Part shown: positions 40,070 to 51,040 of the stretch, piece after piece
Layout of the letters: the number at the start of each line of letters is the position of its first letter
How positions within the stretch are numbered: the first letter of the stretch is position 1
From: Bacillus sp. UNC438CL73TsuS30
GTDB taxonomy: Bacteria > Bacillota > Bacilli > Bacillales > Cytobacillaceae
Assembly: GCF_000482325.1 (NCBI RefSeq)
Contig: NZ_KI535295.1
Location: 607,060 to 671,059, forward strand
Direction: 5' to 3'
DNA length: 64,000 bases
Notes under the pieces: generated by a model
Seen by the model: only the letters and a program-made list of their open reading frames with translations
Told to the model about the DNA's origin: nothing
Database searches by the model: none
Made by a program: the position numbers and the translations under genes

Positions 40070-40150
40070 TGGAAAATAAAACGGGGAAAGTGGAAAGTAT
40101 TTTGGGAAAGCGGAAAATAAAATACTCCAAGTGGAAAATAAGGACTTGAG
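40070..40150. repeat. Degenerate 20-21-bp tandem repeat upstream of recA
   Basis: Units begin [T/C]GGAAAATAA at 40070, 40091 (as TGGAAAGTAT), 40111 and 40132, phased at 20-21 bp. Between units the motif GGGAAAG or CCAAG recurs. An isolated fifth copy, TTGGAAAATAAGATGG, lies at 40232. The rest of the 40027-40400 gap shows no gene. Confidence 0.6.
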
Positions 40151-40401
40151 ATACCTAATTTTCATCAAAAATTTGAATCTATATTGATAGTACGTCGGAT
40201 TAATAGTCTATTTTCGGGTCTTTTAAGGGTATTGGAAAATAAGATGGTATATGTGGTAAGTAGAATCAATCGCCAAAAAATTAAAATGTAATTATCAGAT
40301 ATTAAATGAATTCCTTTATTTGCCTTGGGCAAATTCATATAAAAGATCCATTTATCTGACGGATTTACCTGTTTTTACATATAGATTCCGCGCTATTTAG
40401 T

Positions 40402-40453
40402 CGAATGAATGTTCGTCTTTTTTCTCGACAAAAAGATGAAAAGAGGTTATATT
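40402..40453 (+). promoter_or_regulatory. recA promoter with LexA (SOS) box
   Basis: CGAATGAATGTTCG at 40402-40415 matches the Gram-positive LexA/DinR pattern (CGAAC-N4-GTTCG) with one change in the left arm. It sits just upstream of TCGACA-N17-TATATT (40425-40453), a sigma-A promoter. DNA-damage induction is inferred. Confidence 0.75.
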
Positions 40454-40524
40454 ATTAATAGGTTTTAATTTAATAGTTTGTGGCTTTAATCATTATATTT
40501 ATATATATGAGGAGGAACGATTTA

Positions 40525-41565
40525 GTGAGTGATCGTAAAGCGGCTTTAGAAATGGCTCTAAAGCAAATAGAGAAGCAATTTGGTAAAGGCTCAATCATGA
40601 AAATGGGTGAGCAGACAGAAACGAGGATTTCAACAGTGCCAAGTGGATCATTAGCACTTGATACAGCTCTTGGTGTTGGGGGATATCCAAGAGGACGTAT
40701 TATCGAAATCTATGGACCGGAAAGCTCGGGTAAAACCACAGTAGCATTACATGCAATTGCAGAAGTACAAGCAAAAGGCGGCCAAGCAGCATTTATCGAT
40801 GCCGAGCATGCACTCGATCCAACTTATGCCCAAAAGCTCGGTGTTAACATTGATGAGTTATTATTATCGCAGCCAGATACAGGTGAACAAGCCCTTGAAA
40901 TTGCTGAAGCACTTGTTCGAAGCGGTGCAGTCGATATTATCGTTATCGACTCAGTAGCAGCGTTAGTTCCAAAAGCGGAGATTGAAGGCGAAATGGGTGA
41001 CGCTCACGTAGGTTTGCAAGCACGTTTAATGTCTCAAGCCCTTCGTAAACTATCAGGTGCCATCAATAAATCAAAAACAATCGCAGTGTTTATCAACCAA
41101 ATTCGTGAAAAAGTTGGAGTTATGTTCGGAAACCCCGAAACAACACCAGGCGGTCGTGCGCTTAAATTCTATTCAACGATCCGTCTTGAAGTCCGCCGTG
41201 CAGAAACCTTAAAACAAGGAAATGACATGGTCGGTAATAAAACAAAAATTAAAGTCGTCAAAAATAAAGTTGCACCTCCATTCCGTACAGCAGAAGTGGA
41301 TATTATGTATGGTGAAGGGATTTCTAAAGAGGGCGAGATCATCGATCTTGGCTCAGAATTAGATATCGTTCAAAAAAGTGGTTCTTGGTATTCTTATAAC
41401 GACGAAAGACTTGGCCAAGGACGAGAAAACGCAAAACTATTCTTAAAAGAAAACCCTGAAATTCGTCTGGACATTCAACAGAAAATTCGTGATCACTACG
41501 GATTAGATGGAGATAAGACGGTTACTGAGACAGACGATCCAGATCAATTTGAACTAATTGACTAA
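40525..41565 (+). CDS. recA: Recombinase RecA
   Basis: RecA catalyses strand exchange and triggers LexA self-cleavage. The 346-residue protein has Walker A GPESSGKT (~64-71), the Walker B region [10 protein letters not shown], the MAW-type loop L2 segment ([16 protein letters not shown]) and an acidic C-terminus. GTG 40525 is 9 nt after GAGGAGG; a longer frame from 40480 has no ribosome site. No intein. Confidence 0.98.
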   Translation: MSDRKAALEMALKQIEKQFGKGSIMKMGEQTETRISTVPSGSLALDTALGVGGYPRGRIIEIYGPESSGKTTVALHAIAEVQAKGGQAAFIDAEHALDPTYAQKLGVNIDELLLSQPDTGEQALEIAEALVRSGAVDIIVIDSVAALVPKAEIEGEMGDAHVGLQARLMSQALRKLSGAINKSKTIAVFINQIREKVGVMFGNPETTPGGRALKFYSTIRLEVRRAETLKQGNDMVGNKTKIKVVKNKVAPPFRTAEVDIMYGEGISKEGEIIDLGSELDIVQKSGSWYSYNDERLGQGRENAKLFLKENPEIRLDIQQKIRDHYGLDGDKTVTETDDPDQFELID

Positions 41566-41566
41566 T

Positions 41567-41605
41567 AAAAAAGAGCAAATCCGGTCATCGGCTTTGCTCT
41601 TTTTT
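41567..41605 (+). terminator. recA terminator
   Basis: AAAAAAGAGCAAA-N13-TTTGCTCTTTTTT follows the recA stop and is symmetric enough to work on either strand. Confidence 0.9.
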
Positions 41606-41721
41606 AAAAAACGTGAATTTTAATACATAAAAGTGCATATTTATTCATATTGAAATTCCTCTAAAGTTTGTAAATCATTGAACAATTTCAAAATATTTCA
41701 AACGTCTGTCTGTATCTACCC

Positions 41722-41750
41722 TTGACAATAAATTTGCGCACATTTACAAT
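41722..41750 (+). promoter_or_regulatory. Sigma-A promoter of rny
   Basis: TTGACA, a 17-nt spacer and TACAAT form a near-consensus promoter. The rny leader would be about 125 nt, with no strong hairpin seen. The rest of the 41606-41883 gap holds no gene; pbpX, found here in B. subtilis, is absent. Confidence 0.7.
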
Positions 41751-41883
41751 TAACATGTATATTTTACATTTTTGGAAATATTACATTGAAAAGCCATGGT
41801 GCTTGCTGTATGTTGAGTCTAAACAATGTACATGCCGACACTTAAAAATGTAACAAAAGTTCATAGCAAGAGGAGGTGTAACG

Positions 41884-43443
41884 ATGGAACCAATTACACT
41901 CATCTCCATTTTGCTTGGCCTTATCGTCGGTGCCGTTGTTGGCTATTTTATTCGTAAATCCTCTGCCGAAACAAAAATTGCGGGAGCAAAGAGTGCTGCA
42001 GAGCAAATCCTTGATGATGCAAAGCGTGATGCTGATGCATTGAAAAAAGAGGCATTGCTCGAGGCAAAGGATGAAATTCACAAGCTTCGTACTGAAGCTG
42101 AACGTGAGGTTCGTGAACGAAGAAATGAACTGCAAAAACAAGAAAACCGTTTACTGCAAAGAGAAGAGAATTTAGATCGAAAAGATGAATCGTTAAATAA
42201 GCGTGAAACTCTTTTAGAAAAGAAGGATGATTCTCTAAACCAAAGACAACAGCATATTGAAGAGATGGAAAGCAAAGTGGACGAGTTGGTTAGAACACAA
42301 CAAAGTGAACTCGAACGAATTTCGAGCTTGACGCGCGAAGAAGCAAAAGCGATTATATTAGATCGTGTTGAGCAGGAACTTTCTCATGATACAGCCATAA
42401 TGATCAAGGAAAGTGAAAATCGAGCGAAAGAAGACGCCGACAAGAAAGCAAAGGAAATTTTATCGCTGGCAATCCAGCGTTGCGCTGCTGACCATGTTGC
42501 GGAAACAACTGTCTCTGTAGTCAACCTGCCGAATGATGAAATGAAGGGTCGTATTATTGGCCGTGAGGGACGTAATATCCGTACTCTTGAAACATTGACA
42601 GGGATTGATTTAATTATCGATGATACGCCAGAAGCTGTCATTTTATCAGGGTTTGACCCAATTCGTCGTGAAACTGCACGACTTGCTCTGGAAAAACTAG
42701 TCCAAGATGGTCGGATCCATCCTGCACGTATTGAGGAAATGGTAGAAAAATCTCGTAGGGAAGTTGATGAATATATTCGTGAGGTTGGTGAACAAACGAC
42801 ATTTGAAGTCGGTGTTCACGGTCTACATCCGGATCTTATCAAAATTCTTGGCCGTTTAAAATTCCGCACAAGCTACGGGCAAAATGTTCTTAAACACTCG
42901 ATGGAGGTTGCACAGCTTTCAGGGCTGCTGGCAGCTGAACTTGGAGAAGATGAAACATTAGCACGCCGAGCAGGATTACTTCACGATATCGGAAAAGCGA
43001 TTGACCATGAAGTGGAAGGAAGCCATGTTGAAATCGGGGTTGAACTTGCTACGAAGTATAAAGAACACCCTGTTGTCATTAACAGTATTGCTTCTCACCA
43101 TGGGGATACAGAACCAACATCCATTATCGCTGTACTTGTGGCTGCTGCTGATGCATTATCTGCAGCTAGACCAGGCGCACGCAGTGAGACACTTGAAAAC
43201 TATATCCGCCGACTAGAAAAGCTCGAAGAAATTTCCGAGTCATATGAAGGCGTTGAAAAGTCATTTGCGATTCAAGCTGGTCGTGAAGTTCGAATTATTG
43301 TTAGACCAGATGCAATTGATGATTTGGCTGCACATCGCTTAGCACGTGATATTCGTAAGCGCATTGAAGAAGAACTTGATTACCCAGGACATATTAAAGT
43401 GACAGTTATCCGTGAAACACGGGCTGTAGAATACGCAAAATAA
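41884..43443 (+). CDS. rny: Ribonuclease Y
   Basis: RNase Y is a membrane-anchored endoribonuclease that starts mRNA decay. The 519-residue protein has an N-terminal transmembrane helix (~4-24), a long coiled coil (~30-200) rich in E, K and R, a KH domain (~210-270, [15 protein letters not shown]) and an HD domain with the diagnostic [20 protein letters not shown] precedes the ATG. It works with the RicA protein encoded 6 kb downstream. Confidence 0.97.
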   Translation: MEPITLISILLGLIVGAVVGYFIRKSSAETKIAGAKSAAEQILDDAKRDADALKKEALLEAKDEIHKLRTEAEREVRERRNELQKQENRLLQREENLDRKDESLNKRETLLEKKDDSLNQRQQHIEEMESKVDELVRTQQSELERISSLTREEAKAIILDRVEQELSHDTAIMIKESENRAKEDADKKAKEILSLAIQRCAADHVAETTVSVVNLPNDEMKGRIIGREGRNIRTLETLTGIDLIIDDTPEAVILSGFDPIRRETARLALEKLVQDGRIHPARIEEMVEKSRREVDEYIREVGEQTTFEVGVHGLHPDLIKILGRLKFRTSYGQNVLKHSMEVAQLSGLLAAELGEDETLARRAGLLHDIGKAIDHEVEGSHVEIGVELATKYKEHPVVINSIASHHGDTEPTSIIAVLVAAADALSAARPGARSETLENYIRRLEKLEEISESYEGVEKSFAIQAGREVRIIVRPDAIDDLAAHRLARDIRKRIEEELDYPGHIKVTVIRETRAVEYAK

Positions 43444-43472
43444 AGCGGTGCATTCGCACCGCTTTATTTTTT
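43441..43472 (+). terminator. rny terminator
   Basis: TAAAGCGGTGC-ATTC-GCACCGCTTTA is followed by T residues and begins at the rny stop codon. Confidence 0.9.
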
Positions 43473-43546
43473 GCCTAAGATTAAAGGAATTAATATTGTG
43501 TTACAATTTAAGATAGAAGATATTTTTAGAGAGAAAGGGTAAAAAA

Positions 43547-44344
43547 ATGAATATATTATTTATTGGTGATGTTGTAGGGTCACCAGGCCGAGATATGGTC
43601 AAAGAATATTTACCTAAATTAAAAGAGAAATTCCGCCCTAATTTTACAATCATCAACGGAGAGAATGCAGCTTCAGGAAAAGGAATCACGGAAAAGATTT
43701 ACCGTGAATTTTTAAGTTTCGGGGCGCAGGCAATCACACTTGGGAATCACGCTTGGGATAATAAAGAAATCTTTGAATTTATCGATAGTGCAAAAAATAT
43801 GGTCCGTCCTGCAAATTTCCCGGAGGGGACTCCTGGCAAAGGGATTGGATTTTTTAAAGTGAACGATGTTGAAATTGCTGTGATAAATTTACAAGGGCGT
43901 ACCTTTATGGCTCCATTAGACTGCCCTTTTAGAAAAGCAGATGAATTGGTGGAAACAGCACGTGCTCGGACCCCATTTATTTTTGTTGATTTTCATGCTG
44001 AGGTAACGAGTGAAAAGCAAGCGATGGGCTGGTATCTTGACGGTCGAGTCTCGGCTGTTGTTGGGACTCATACACATGTTCAGACTGCTGATAATCGTAT
44101 CTTGCCTGAAGGGACAGGATATCTAACCGATGTTGGGATGACGGGTCCTTATGATGGGATTCTTGGTGTAGAAAGGGATGCGGTTCTCAAGAGGTTTCTA
44201 ATGAGTCTCCCGGTTCGCTTTGAAGTGTCAAAAACAGGCAGAACACAGCTTAGTGCAGTAATGATTGAATTGGATCGGAAAACCGGTAAATGTAAAAAGA
44301 TCGAGCGAATCTTAATAAATGATGACCATCCATGGTATTCTTAA
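43547..44344 (+). CDS. ymdB: Metallophosphoesterase YmdB
   Basis: This 265-residue calcineurin-like phosphodiesterase acts on 2',3'-cyclic nucleotides in B. subtilis and affects biofilm and motility decisions. Metal-ligand motifs visible are FIGDVVGSPGR, NGENAA, LGNHAWDN, FVDFHAE and VVGTHTHVQTAD. AAAGGG precedes the ATG. It is placed directly after rny, as in B. subtilis. Confidence 0.95.
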   Translation: MNILFIGDVVGSPGRDMVKEYLPKLKEKFRPNFTIINGENAASGKGITEKIYREFLSFGAQAITLGNHAWDNKEIFEFIDSAKNMVRPANFPEGTPGKGIGFFKVNDVEIAVINLQGRTFMAPLDCPFRKADELVETARARTPFIFVDFHAEVTSEKQAMGWYLDGRVSAVVGTHTHVQTADNRILPEGTGYLTDVGMTGPYDGILGVERDAVLKRFLMSLPVRFEVSKTGRTQLSAVMIELDRKTGKCKKIERILINDDHPWYS

Positions 44345-44371
44345 ACCCTTCAATATGGAGGGTTTTTTCTT
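44343..44371 (+). terminator. ymdB terminator
   Basis: AAACCCT pairs with AGGGTTT around a 9-nt loop, followed by T residues. Confidence 0.75.
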
Positions 44372-44397
44372 ATGCTACTTGAACTTTTTTTGTCCAA

Positions 44398-44428
44398 GCC
44401 GGAATATGTTTTTTGCCGCCCGAATATA
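44398..44428 (+). promoter_or_regulatory. Candidate sigma-H promoter of spoVS
   Basis: GCCGGAATA and CCCGAATAT are separated so that GGA and GAAT fit the sigma-H pattern (RNAGGAWWW-N11/12-RNNGAAT). spoVS is sigma-H dependent in B. subtilis. Confidence 0.55.
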
Positions 44429-44509
44429 GTAGCAGTGGAGTATTATATATACCTGATTGGTTCATGAACTGCTCATGCGGGATCGGGATTAAACAAGGAG
44501 GAGCTAGGA

Positions 44510-44770
44510 ATGGAAATATTAAAAGTTTCAGCAAAGTCTAATCCTAATTCTGTAGCTGGTGCGCTTGCCGGAGTTCTTCGTGAAAGAGGGGCAGCGGAGA
44601 TACAGGCAATTGGTGCGGGTGCATTAAATCAAGCCGTTAAGGCAGTAGCGATCGCTCGAGGGTTTGTAGCACCTAGCGGAGTTGATCTGATTTGCATCCC
44701 TGCGTTTACCGATATTTTAATAGACGGGGAAGAACGCACAGCTATAAAGCTCATTGTTGAGCCGAGATAA
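44510..44770 (+). CDS. spoVS: Stage V sporulation protein S
   Basis: This 86-residue Alba-like protein, highly conserved in spore formers, reads MEILKVSAKSNPNSVAGALAG and continues through GAGALNQAVKAVAIARGFV. It is required for progress beyond stage V and affects septation. The RBS AAGGAGGAG is strong. The sequence is the expected length. Confidence 0.97.
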   Translation: MEILKVSAKSNPNSVAGALAGVLRERGAAEIQAIGAGALNQAVKAVAIARGFVAPSGVDLICIPAFTDILIDGEERTAIKLIVEPR

Positions 44771-44809
44771 ACAATGTCTTAAATGAATGGATACATTAAT
44801 CAAATCCTT

Positions 44810-44842
44810 TACCTGCCGGTTTAAAGCTGAGCAGGTATTTTT
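44810..44842 (+). terminator. spoVS terminator
   Basis: TACCTGC-N14-GCAGGTA is followed by TTTTT. Confidence 0.8.
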
Positions 44843-45048
44843 ATGTAAAATTTCCAGTAAAATTATTATTTTGGTATATATAAAATAATAGTAGGATATA
44901 GGATATGGACAATGAAAAAACTGTAGTAGTTCAGCGTGATTCCATGTTTTTTATTTAACAATTTAATTCGATAAAACATTACCAAAACAGGCAGTTTTTT
45001 AATAATAAAAAAATATTCATATTTTAGTTAATATTTTTATTTAAAGGG

Positions 45049-45091
45049 TTGCAATTTTTAGTTCATAGGTCTATTATTGTAAGCGTTTAGT
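45049..45091 (+). promoter_or_regulatory. korA promoter with overlapping cre (CcpA) site
   Basis: TTGCAA-N17-TATTAT (45049-45077) is immediately followed by TGTAAGCGTTTAGT (45078-45091), matching 13 of 14 positions of the cre consensus TGWAARCGYTWNCW. A cre at the start point is a classic site for repression. A second, extended -10 start (TGC-TATAGT, 45156-45164) lies closer to korA. Upstream, 44864-44890 forms an AT-rich stem and nothing else is visible. Confidence 0.6.
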
Positions 45092-45214
45092 ACGTATCTA
45101 ATTAAAGGGCTTTTTGGCTTTAAAGTGTAAAAGTCTAGTGGTTTACTTGGAAATGTGCTATAGTATTAGATGATTAGTTTACTTATTTTTTACATATCCA
45201 AAGGGGTGTAAGTC

Positions 45215-46951
45215 ATGATCGATCAACTTTCGTGGAAAGTTGGAGGACAACAAGGGGAAGGTATTGAAAGTACTGGGGAAATCTTTGCAATTGCATTGAA
45301 TCGCCTGGGGTATTACTTGTATGGTTATCGTCACTTTTCTTCACGTATTAAAGGCGGTCATACAAACAACAAGATTAGAGTAAGCACTACAGATGTTCGT
45401 TCAATTTCTGATGATCTTGATATTCTTGTTGCGTTTGACCAAGAAACGATTGACGTTAACTACAAAGAACTTCCTAGTAGCGGCGTAATTCTTGCAGATG
45501 CAAAGTTTAATCCAAAGAAACCGGAAGATACGGAAAGCTCGTTGTATGCGGTTCCATTTACTGAAATGGCTACTGAATTAGGTACTTCTTTAATGAAAAA
45601 CATGGTGGCAATTGGTGCTACATCTGCGGTATTAGATTTAGACATTCATGTTTTTGAAGAAGTAGTTCGTGAAATTTTTGGTAAAAAAGGCGAGCAAGTA
45701 GTTGCGAAGAACATGGATGCAATCAAAGCCGGCTTTGAGTATATGAAAGAAAAAATGGATGCTAACGTTCCAAAAATGGAACTTGCAAAAGCTGATGGTA
45801 AAAAACGGATGTACATGATTGGAAACGATGCAATTGCTCTTGGTGCTCTTGCAGGTGGCTGTCGTTTTATGGCAGCATATCCAATTACTCCTGCTTCAGA
45901 TATCATGGAATATTTAATTAAAAAATTACCTGCTCTTGGCGGAACAGTTATACAAACTGAAGATGAAATTGCTGCATGTACAATGACAATTGGTGCAAAC
46001 TATGGCGGCGTTCGTGCCCTAACTGCATCTTCTGGCCCTGGGTTATCATTGAAGATGGAAGCAATTGGCCTTGCAGGTATCACTGAAACTCCAATTGTTA
46101 TTGTTGATACACAGCGTGGAGGTCCTTCAACAGGATTACCAACAAAGCAAGAACAATCAGACTTAATGGCCATGATTTATGGTACGCACGGAGAAATTCC
46201 AAAGATTGTTATGGCTCCAAGTACAGTTGAAGAGGCTTTCTATGATACAGCAGAAGCGTTCAACCTTGCTGAAGAATATCAGTGCCCAGTAATTGTATTA
46301 TCTGATCTTCAATTATCATTAGGTAAGCAAACAGTGGAACCACTTGATGCTTCTAAAGTTGAAATTAGACGCGGTAAGCTTGTAACTGAAGAACTTCCTG
46401 AAATTGAAAACAAAGGTTATTTCAAGCGTTATGAAGTAACAGAAGATGGTGTATCACCGCGTTCAATTCCAGGAATGAAAAATGGTATTCACCACGTAAC
46501 AGGTGTTGAACACGCTGAGACTGGTAAACCATCTGAATCAGCAGCAAATCGTATTGCTCAAATGGACAAACGTTTCCGTAAGGTTGAAAATATTCGTTTT
46601 GATACACCTGTTTATAAAAATGCACCACATGAAGATGCTGATCTCTTAGTTGTAGGTTTCAACTCAACTCGCGGTGCGATTGAAGAAGCAATGGGTCGCT
46701 TAGATAAGGACGGGTTGAAAGTGAATCATGCACAGATTCGTTTAATCCATCCGTTCCCATCAGACGAAATTCTTCCACTTATTCGTTCTGCGAAAAAAGT
46801 ACTTGTTGTTGAGAATAATGCAACAGGTCAGCTTGCAAATATTATGAAAATGAATGTTGGTCATGCTGAAAAAATTACGAAGTTTGTTAAATATGATGGA
46901 AATCCATTTTTACCACATGAAGTTTATTCAAAATGTAAGGAGTTGTTCTAA
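45215..46951 (+). CDS. korA: 2-oxoacid:ferredoxin oxidoreductase, fused gamma-alpha subunit
   Basis: This 578-residue subunit belongs to a thiamine-dependent 2-oxoacid (probably 2-oxoglutarate) ferredoxin oxidoreductase. The gamma domain is N-terminal (~1-185, GGQQGEGIESTGEIFA, KGGHTNNKIRV), and the alpha pyrimidine-binding and central domains follow (~200-575, AAYPITPASDIMEYL, SSGPGLSLKMEAIGLAG). It lacks its own Fe-S ferredoxin domain. korB abuts directly. Substrate choice between 2-oxoglutarate and pyruvate is an inference from family. Confidence 0.9.
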   Translation: MIDQLSWKVGGQQGEGIESTGEIFAIALNRLGYYLYGYRHFSSRIKGGHTNNKIRVSTTDVRSISDDLDILVAFDQETIDVNYKELPSSGVILADAKFNPKKPEDTESSLYAVPFTEMATELGTSLMKNMVAIGATSAVLDLDIHVFEEVVREIFGKKGEQVVAKNMDAIKAGFEYMKEKMDANVPKMELAKADGKKRMYMIGNDAIALGALAGGCRFMAAYPITPASDIMEYLIKKLPALGGTVIQTEDEIAACTMTIGANYGGVRALTASSGPGLSLKMEAIGLAGITETPIVIVDTQRGGPSTGLPTKQEQSDLMAMIYGTHGEIPKIVMAPSTVEEAFYDTAEAFNLAEEYQCPVIVLSDLQLSLGKQTVEPLDASKVEIRRGKLVTEELPEIENKGYFKRYEVTEDGVSPRSIPGMKNGIHHVTGVEHAETGKPSESAANRIAQMDKRFRKVENIRFDTPVYKNAPHEDADLLVVGFNSTRGAIEEAMGRLDKDGLKVNHAQIRLIHPFPSDEILPLIRSAKKVLVVENNATGQLANIMKMNVGHAEKITKFVKYDGNPFLPHEVYSKCKELF

Positions 46952-47818
<867 letters not shown>

Positions 47819-47828
47819 TAGAATTTGT

Positions 47829-47864
47829 AAAAACCCGTGGTTACGAGAACCACGGGTTTTTTTA
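47829..47864 (+). terminator. korB terminator
   Basis: AAAAACCCGTGGTT-ACGAG-AACCACGGGTTTTT with a T-run. Confidence 0.92.
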
Positions 47865-48212
47865 TTAACTCTATGAAATTCCAAATTCCTCCTTTCAAAG
47901 GTTTAATCTCTAGTTACTTAGTCTACACTTTATGTTACGTGAGGATTGTCACATATTTTGTTGGAAAAATAAGCTACAATTATCCATTGAGCGGAGAATT
48001 CTACATAGGTATATTTTGATTGCCCAACCATTTTATCACTGGTGTGGGAAGGGATTTTTTATTGTTTTCATTCCTATAAACCTTTATACTATAATAATGT
48101 GCAGATTATTGTGCACCCTTTCCAAACTGTAAATGAATGGTAAGGACTGGCAAATTTAATTTTCATAGAGGAAGCATCTTATGATTAAAATCAAGAAAGG
48201 AGATTTTTCCTG
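47865..48212. other. Gene-free stretch upstream of miaB
   Basis: Short open frames here (47837-48132) lack ribosome sites and family features. A -10-like TATAAT at 48090-48095 has only a poor -35 (TTCATT, 17-nt spacer). The direct repeat TGTGCA near 48099 and 48110 is of unknown meaning. Confidence 0.5.
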
Positions 48213-49757
48213 ATGAATGAACAACAACGTTTAGATAGTAAACAAGTAAAGTCTGCTAATTCTTCGGACAAAAAATCCGCCAAGGATTACAGTAAGTATT
48301 TTGAACAAGTGATAACGGCTCCTTCGTTAAAGGAAGCGAAAAAGCGTGGAAAAGAAGAAGTTAAGTATCATAACGATTTTTCCATTCCGGAAGAATTTCG
48401 CGGCATGGGTGAAGGGCGTAAATTCTATATTCGCACCTATGGATGCCAAATGAATGAACATGATACAGAGGTAATGGCAGGAATCTTTTTAGCTTTAGGC
48501 TATGAGCCAACAGATAACACGGAGGATGCCAATGTTATTCTTTTAAATACTTGTGCCATCCGTGAGAATGCAGAGAACAAGGTTTTTGGTGAATTGGGTC
48601 ACTTAAAGGCATTAAAAATGGAAAAACCTGACCTGCTTTTAGGCGTTTGCGGCTGTATGTCCCAAGAAGAGTCTGTCGTCAATAAGATTTTAAAAACCTA
48701 TCAGCAGGTTGATATGATTTTTGGAACCCACAATATTCACCGCCTGCCAAACATTCTTCATGAAGCCTATATGTCGAAAGAAATGGTGATCGAAGTTTGG
48801 TCTAAGGAAGGCGACGTAATTGAAAATCTTCCAAAAGTCCGCCGCGGAAATATTAAGGCATGGGTAAACATCATGTACGGTTGTGATAAATTCTGTACGT
48901 ACTGTATTGTGCCATACACACGTGGAAAAGAGCGCAGCCGTAGACCGGATGAAATTATTCAGGAGGTTCGTCATTTAGCGGCACTTGGATACAAAGAAAT
49001 TACACTTCTTGGTCAAAACGTGAATGCCTACGGGAAAGACTTAGAGGATATCAACTACGGCCTAGGTGACTTAATGGATGAGTTACGTAAAATTGATATA
49101 CCAAGAATACGTTTTACCACAAGCCATCCACGTGATTTTGATGACTATTTGATTGAAGTACTTGCCAAAGGTGGCAATTTAATGGATCATATCCATTTAC
49201 CTGTTCAATCCGGATCAACGGAAGTACTAAAAATCATGGCTCGGAAGTATACGAGAGAACAATATTTAGAGCTTGTTCGTAAAATAAAAGCTGCGATTCC
49301 AAATGTTGCACTATCGACTGATATCATTGTTGGCTATCCAAATGAAACGGATGAACAGTTTGAAGAAACCTTATCACTCTACCGAGAAGTTGGGTTTGAA
49401 ATTGCTTATACATTTATTTATTCTCCACGGGAAGGTACTCCTGCTGCCAAAATGCAAGATAATGTTCCGAAGGAAGTGAAGAAAGAGCGTTTACAGCGTT
49501 TGAATAATCTTGTGAACGAGCTTTCTGCTGAAGCAATGAAAAAATATGTAGGCCAAGTTGTGGAAGTTCTTGTCGAAGGTGAAAGTAAGAACAATCCAGA
49601 TGTTCTTGCAGGATATACATCTAAAAACAAGCTTGTTAACTTTGTTGCTCCAAAAACTGCAATTGGCAAGATTGTAAAAGTAAAAATTACAGATGCAAAA
49701 ACATGGTCATTAAACGGAGAAATGGTGGAGAAATTCGAACCGGCAGAGGTGAAGTAA
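48213..49757 (+). CDS. miaB: tRNA methylthiotransferase MiaB
   Basis: MiaB adds the methylthio group of ms2i6A37 in tRNA. The 514-residue protein has an N-terminal extension, the UPF0004/MTTase domain with three cysteines ([24 protein letters not shown]), the radical SAM motif CDKFCTYC, and a C-terminal TRAM domain. RBS AAAGGAGA. It lies 2 nt upstream of ricA, in the standard Bacillus order. Confidence 0.96.
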   Translation: MNEQQRLDSKQVKSANSSDKKSAKDYSKYFEQVITAPSLKEAKKRGKEEVKYHNDFSIPEEFRGMGEGRKFYIRTYGCQMNEHDTEVMAGIFLALGYEPTDNTEDANVILLNTCAIRENAENKVFGELGHLKALKMEKPDLLLGVCGCMSQEESVVNKILKTYQQVDMIFGTHNIHRLPNILHEAYMSKEMVIEVWSKEGDVIENLPKVRRGNIKAWVNIMYGCDKFCTYCIVPYTRGKERSRRPDEIIQEVRHLAALGYKEITLLGQNVNAYGKDLEDINYGLGDLMDELRKIDIPRIRFTTSHPRDFDDYLIEVLAKGGNLMDHIHLPVQSGSTEVLKIMARKYTREQYLELVRKIKAAIPNVALSTDIIVGYPNETDEQFEETLSLYREVGFEIAYTFIYSPREGTPAAKMQDNVPKEVKKERLQRLNNLVNELSAEAMKKYVGQVVEVLVEGESKNNPDVLAGYTSKNKLVNFVAPKTAIGKIVKVKITDAKTWSLNGEMVEKFEPAEVK

Positions 49758-49758
49758 A

Positions 49759-50214
49759 GTGACGAAGTATACAAAAGACGATATCGTCGCTCGTGCAACA
49801 GAGCTAGCGCGTATGATTGCGGAAACAGAGGAAGTTGATTTTTTCAAGCGGGCGGAAGCACAAATTCATGAAAACCCGAAAGTTAAAGTATTAATTTCTG
49901 ACATTAAAGGGTTACAAAAGCAAGCGGTAAACCTGCAGCATTATGGAAAACCGGAAGCTTTGAAGAAAGTGGAAGACAAAATTGCATCCATTGAACAAGA
50001 ATTGGATGAAATTCCTGTTGTCCAAGATTTTAAACAATCCCAGCTTGAAGTGAATGAATTACTACAGATCATAGCTTCAACGATTTCCAATACGGTTACC
50101 GATGAAATCATTACATCAACCGGTGGAGATGTATTGATGGGTGAAACGGGTGCAAGTTTGAAACATGGCGGCGGCGCTTGTGAAGGCCACGATGATTGCG
50201 ATCACGAACATTAA
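49759..50214 (+). CDS. ricA: RicA (YmcA), RNase Y specificity complex subunit
   Basis: This 151-residue helical protein is of the YlbF/YmcA family, part of the RicA-RicF-RicT complex that binds Fe-S clusters, directs RNase Y cleavage and affects competence, biofilm and sporulation. The C-terminus GGGACEGHDDCDHEH carries two cysteines with His/Asp residues that could take part in cluster binding. The GTG start uses the GAGGTG near the miaB end. Confidence 0.93.
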   Translation: MTKYTKDDIVARATELARMIAETEEVDFFKRAEAQIHENPKVKVLISDIKGLQKQAVNLQHYGKPEALKKVEDKIASIEQELDEIPVVQDFKQSQLEVNELLQIIASTISNTVTDEIITSTGGDVLMGETGASLKHGGGACEGHDDCDHEH

Positions 50215-50222
50215 AAATTTTA

Positions 50223-50252
50223 AGCCAGGCTTTTAAAAAGCCTGGTTTTTCT
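50223..50252 (+). terminator. ricA terminator
   Basis: CCAGGCTTTT and AAAAAGCCTGG pair tightly, followed by TTTTT. Confidence 0.85.
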
Positions 50253-50460
50253 TATGATTAAAAACCTTCTAAGTCCAGCACGCCCTTCATAAAAATAGGA
50301 AGAGACCTCAAAATCCTGATTACTTCGGAACATACATAAATATCCCGCATAAAATGAATCATGACTAAACTTTTAACCAGTGTTCTTCAAAATATATCGC
50401 ACACTAGTCTAAATATTAGCATAGGATGAAATGAAACTGAATGAGGAGGGTTCGCGCGAA

Positions 50461-51006
50461 ATGGGAGAATACAGAGAGATAATTACGAAAGCCGTAGTCG
50501 CGAAAGGACGTAAATTCACCCAGTCCAATCATACGATTAGCCCGGCACATAATCCAACAAGTATTCTTGGCTGTTGGATTATCAACCATAAATATAACGC
50601 GAAAAAAGTCGGCAAAACAGTAGAGATACACGGCTCCTATGATATCAACGTTTGGTATTCATATAATGATAATACCAAGACAGAAGTAGTTACCGAACGT
50701 GTTCAATATTGTGATGTCATAAAGTTAAAGTATCGTGACCATGACTGTCTTGATGACAATGAAATTGTTGCACGAGTGCTGCAACAGCCGAATTGTTGTG
50801 AAGCCGTCATTTCCCCTAATGGTAATCGCATCATCGTCCATGTTGAAAGGGAATTCCTTGTCGAGGTAATTGGCGAAACAAAGGTTTGTGTAGTCATTAA
50901 CCCTGAAGGATGCTCCTGTGACGATGAAGAATGGGGAATGGATGTTGACGACGAAGAATTCGAAGAACTAAACCCAGATTTCTTAGTCGGCTCAGAGGAA
51001 GAATAA
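50461..51006 (+). CDS. cotE: Outer spore coat protein CotE
   Basis: CotE is the morphogenetic protein that organises outer coat assembly. The 181-residue protein starts [20 protein letters not shown], has [12 protein letters not shown] and [19 protein letters not shown], and ends in the acidic tail [16 protein letters not shown] 50461 matches the family N-terminus and is 10 nt after AGGAGGG. It carries about nine cysteines, more than I recall for B. subtilis CotE. CATAGGAT near 50420 only loosely resembles a mother-cell sigma -10. Confidence 0.96.
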   Translation: MGEYREIITKAVVAKGRKFTQSNHTISPAHNPTSILGCWIINHKYNAKKVGKTVEIHGSYDINVWYSYNDNTKTEVVTERVQYCDVIKLKYRDHDCLDDNEIVARVLQQPNCCEAVISPNGNRIIVHVEREFLVEVIGETKVCVVINPEGCSCDDEEWGMDVDDEEFEELNPDFLVGSEEE

Positions 51007-51010
51007 AGAT

Positions 51011-51040
51011 ACTAGGAAGTTTTTACTTCCTAGTTTTTTC
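51011..51040 (+). terminator. cotE terminator
   Basis: ACTAGGAAGT-TTTT-ACTTCCTAGT with a T-run. Confidence 0.9.

Noticed and set aside
40525..41565. Possible intein or insertion in recA
   Set aside because: The 346-residue RecA aligns as a continuous normal-length protein.
47837..48132. Two small open frames between korB and miaB
   Set aside because: They overlap each other and the korB terminator, lack ribosome sites and have no recognisable features.
50410..50428. Mother-cell sigma promoter for cotE
   Set aside because: CATAGGAT only partly fits the sigma-E -10 and no matching -35 lies at the right distance, so it is not listed as a feature.
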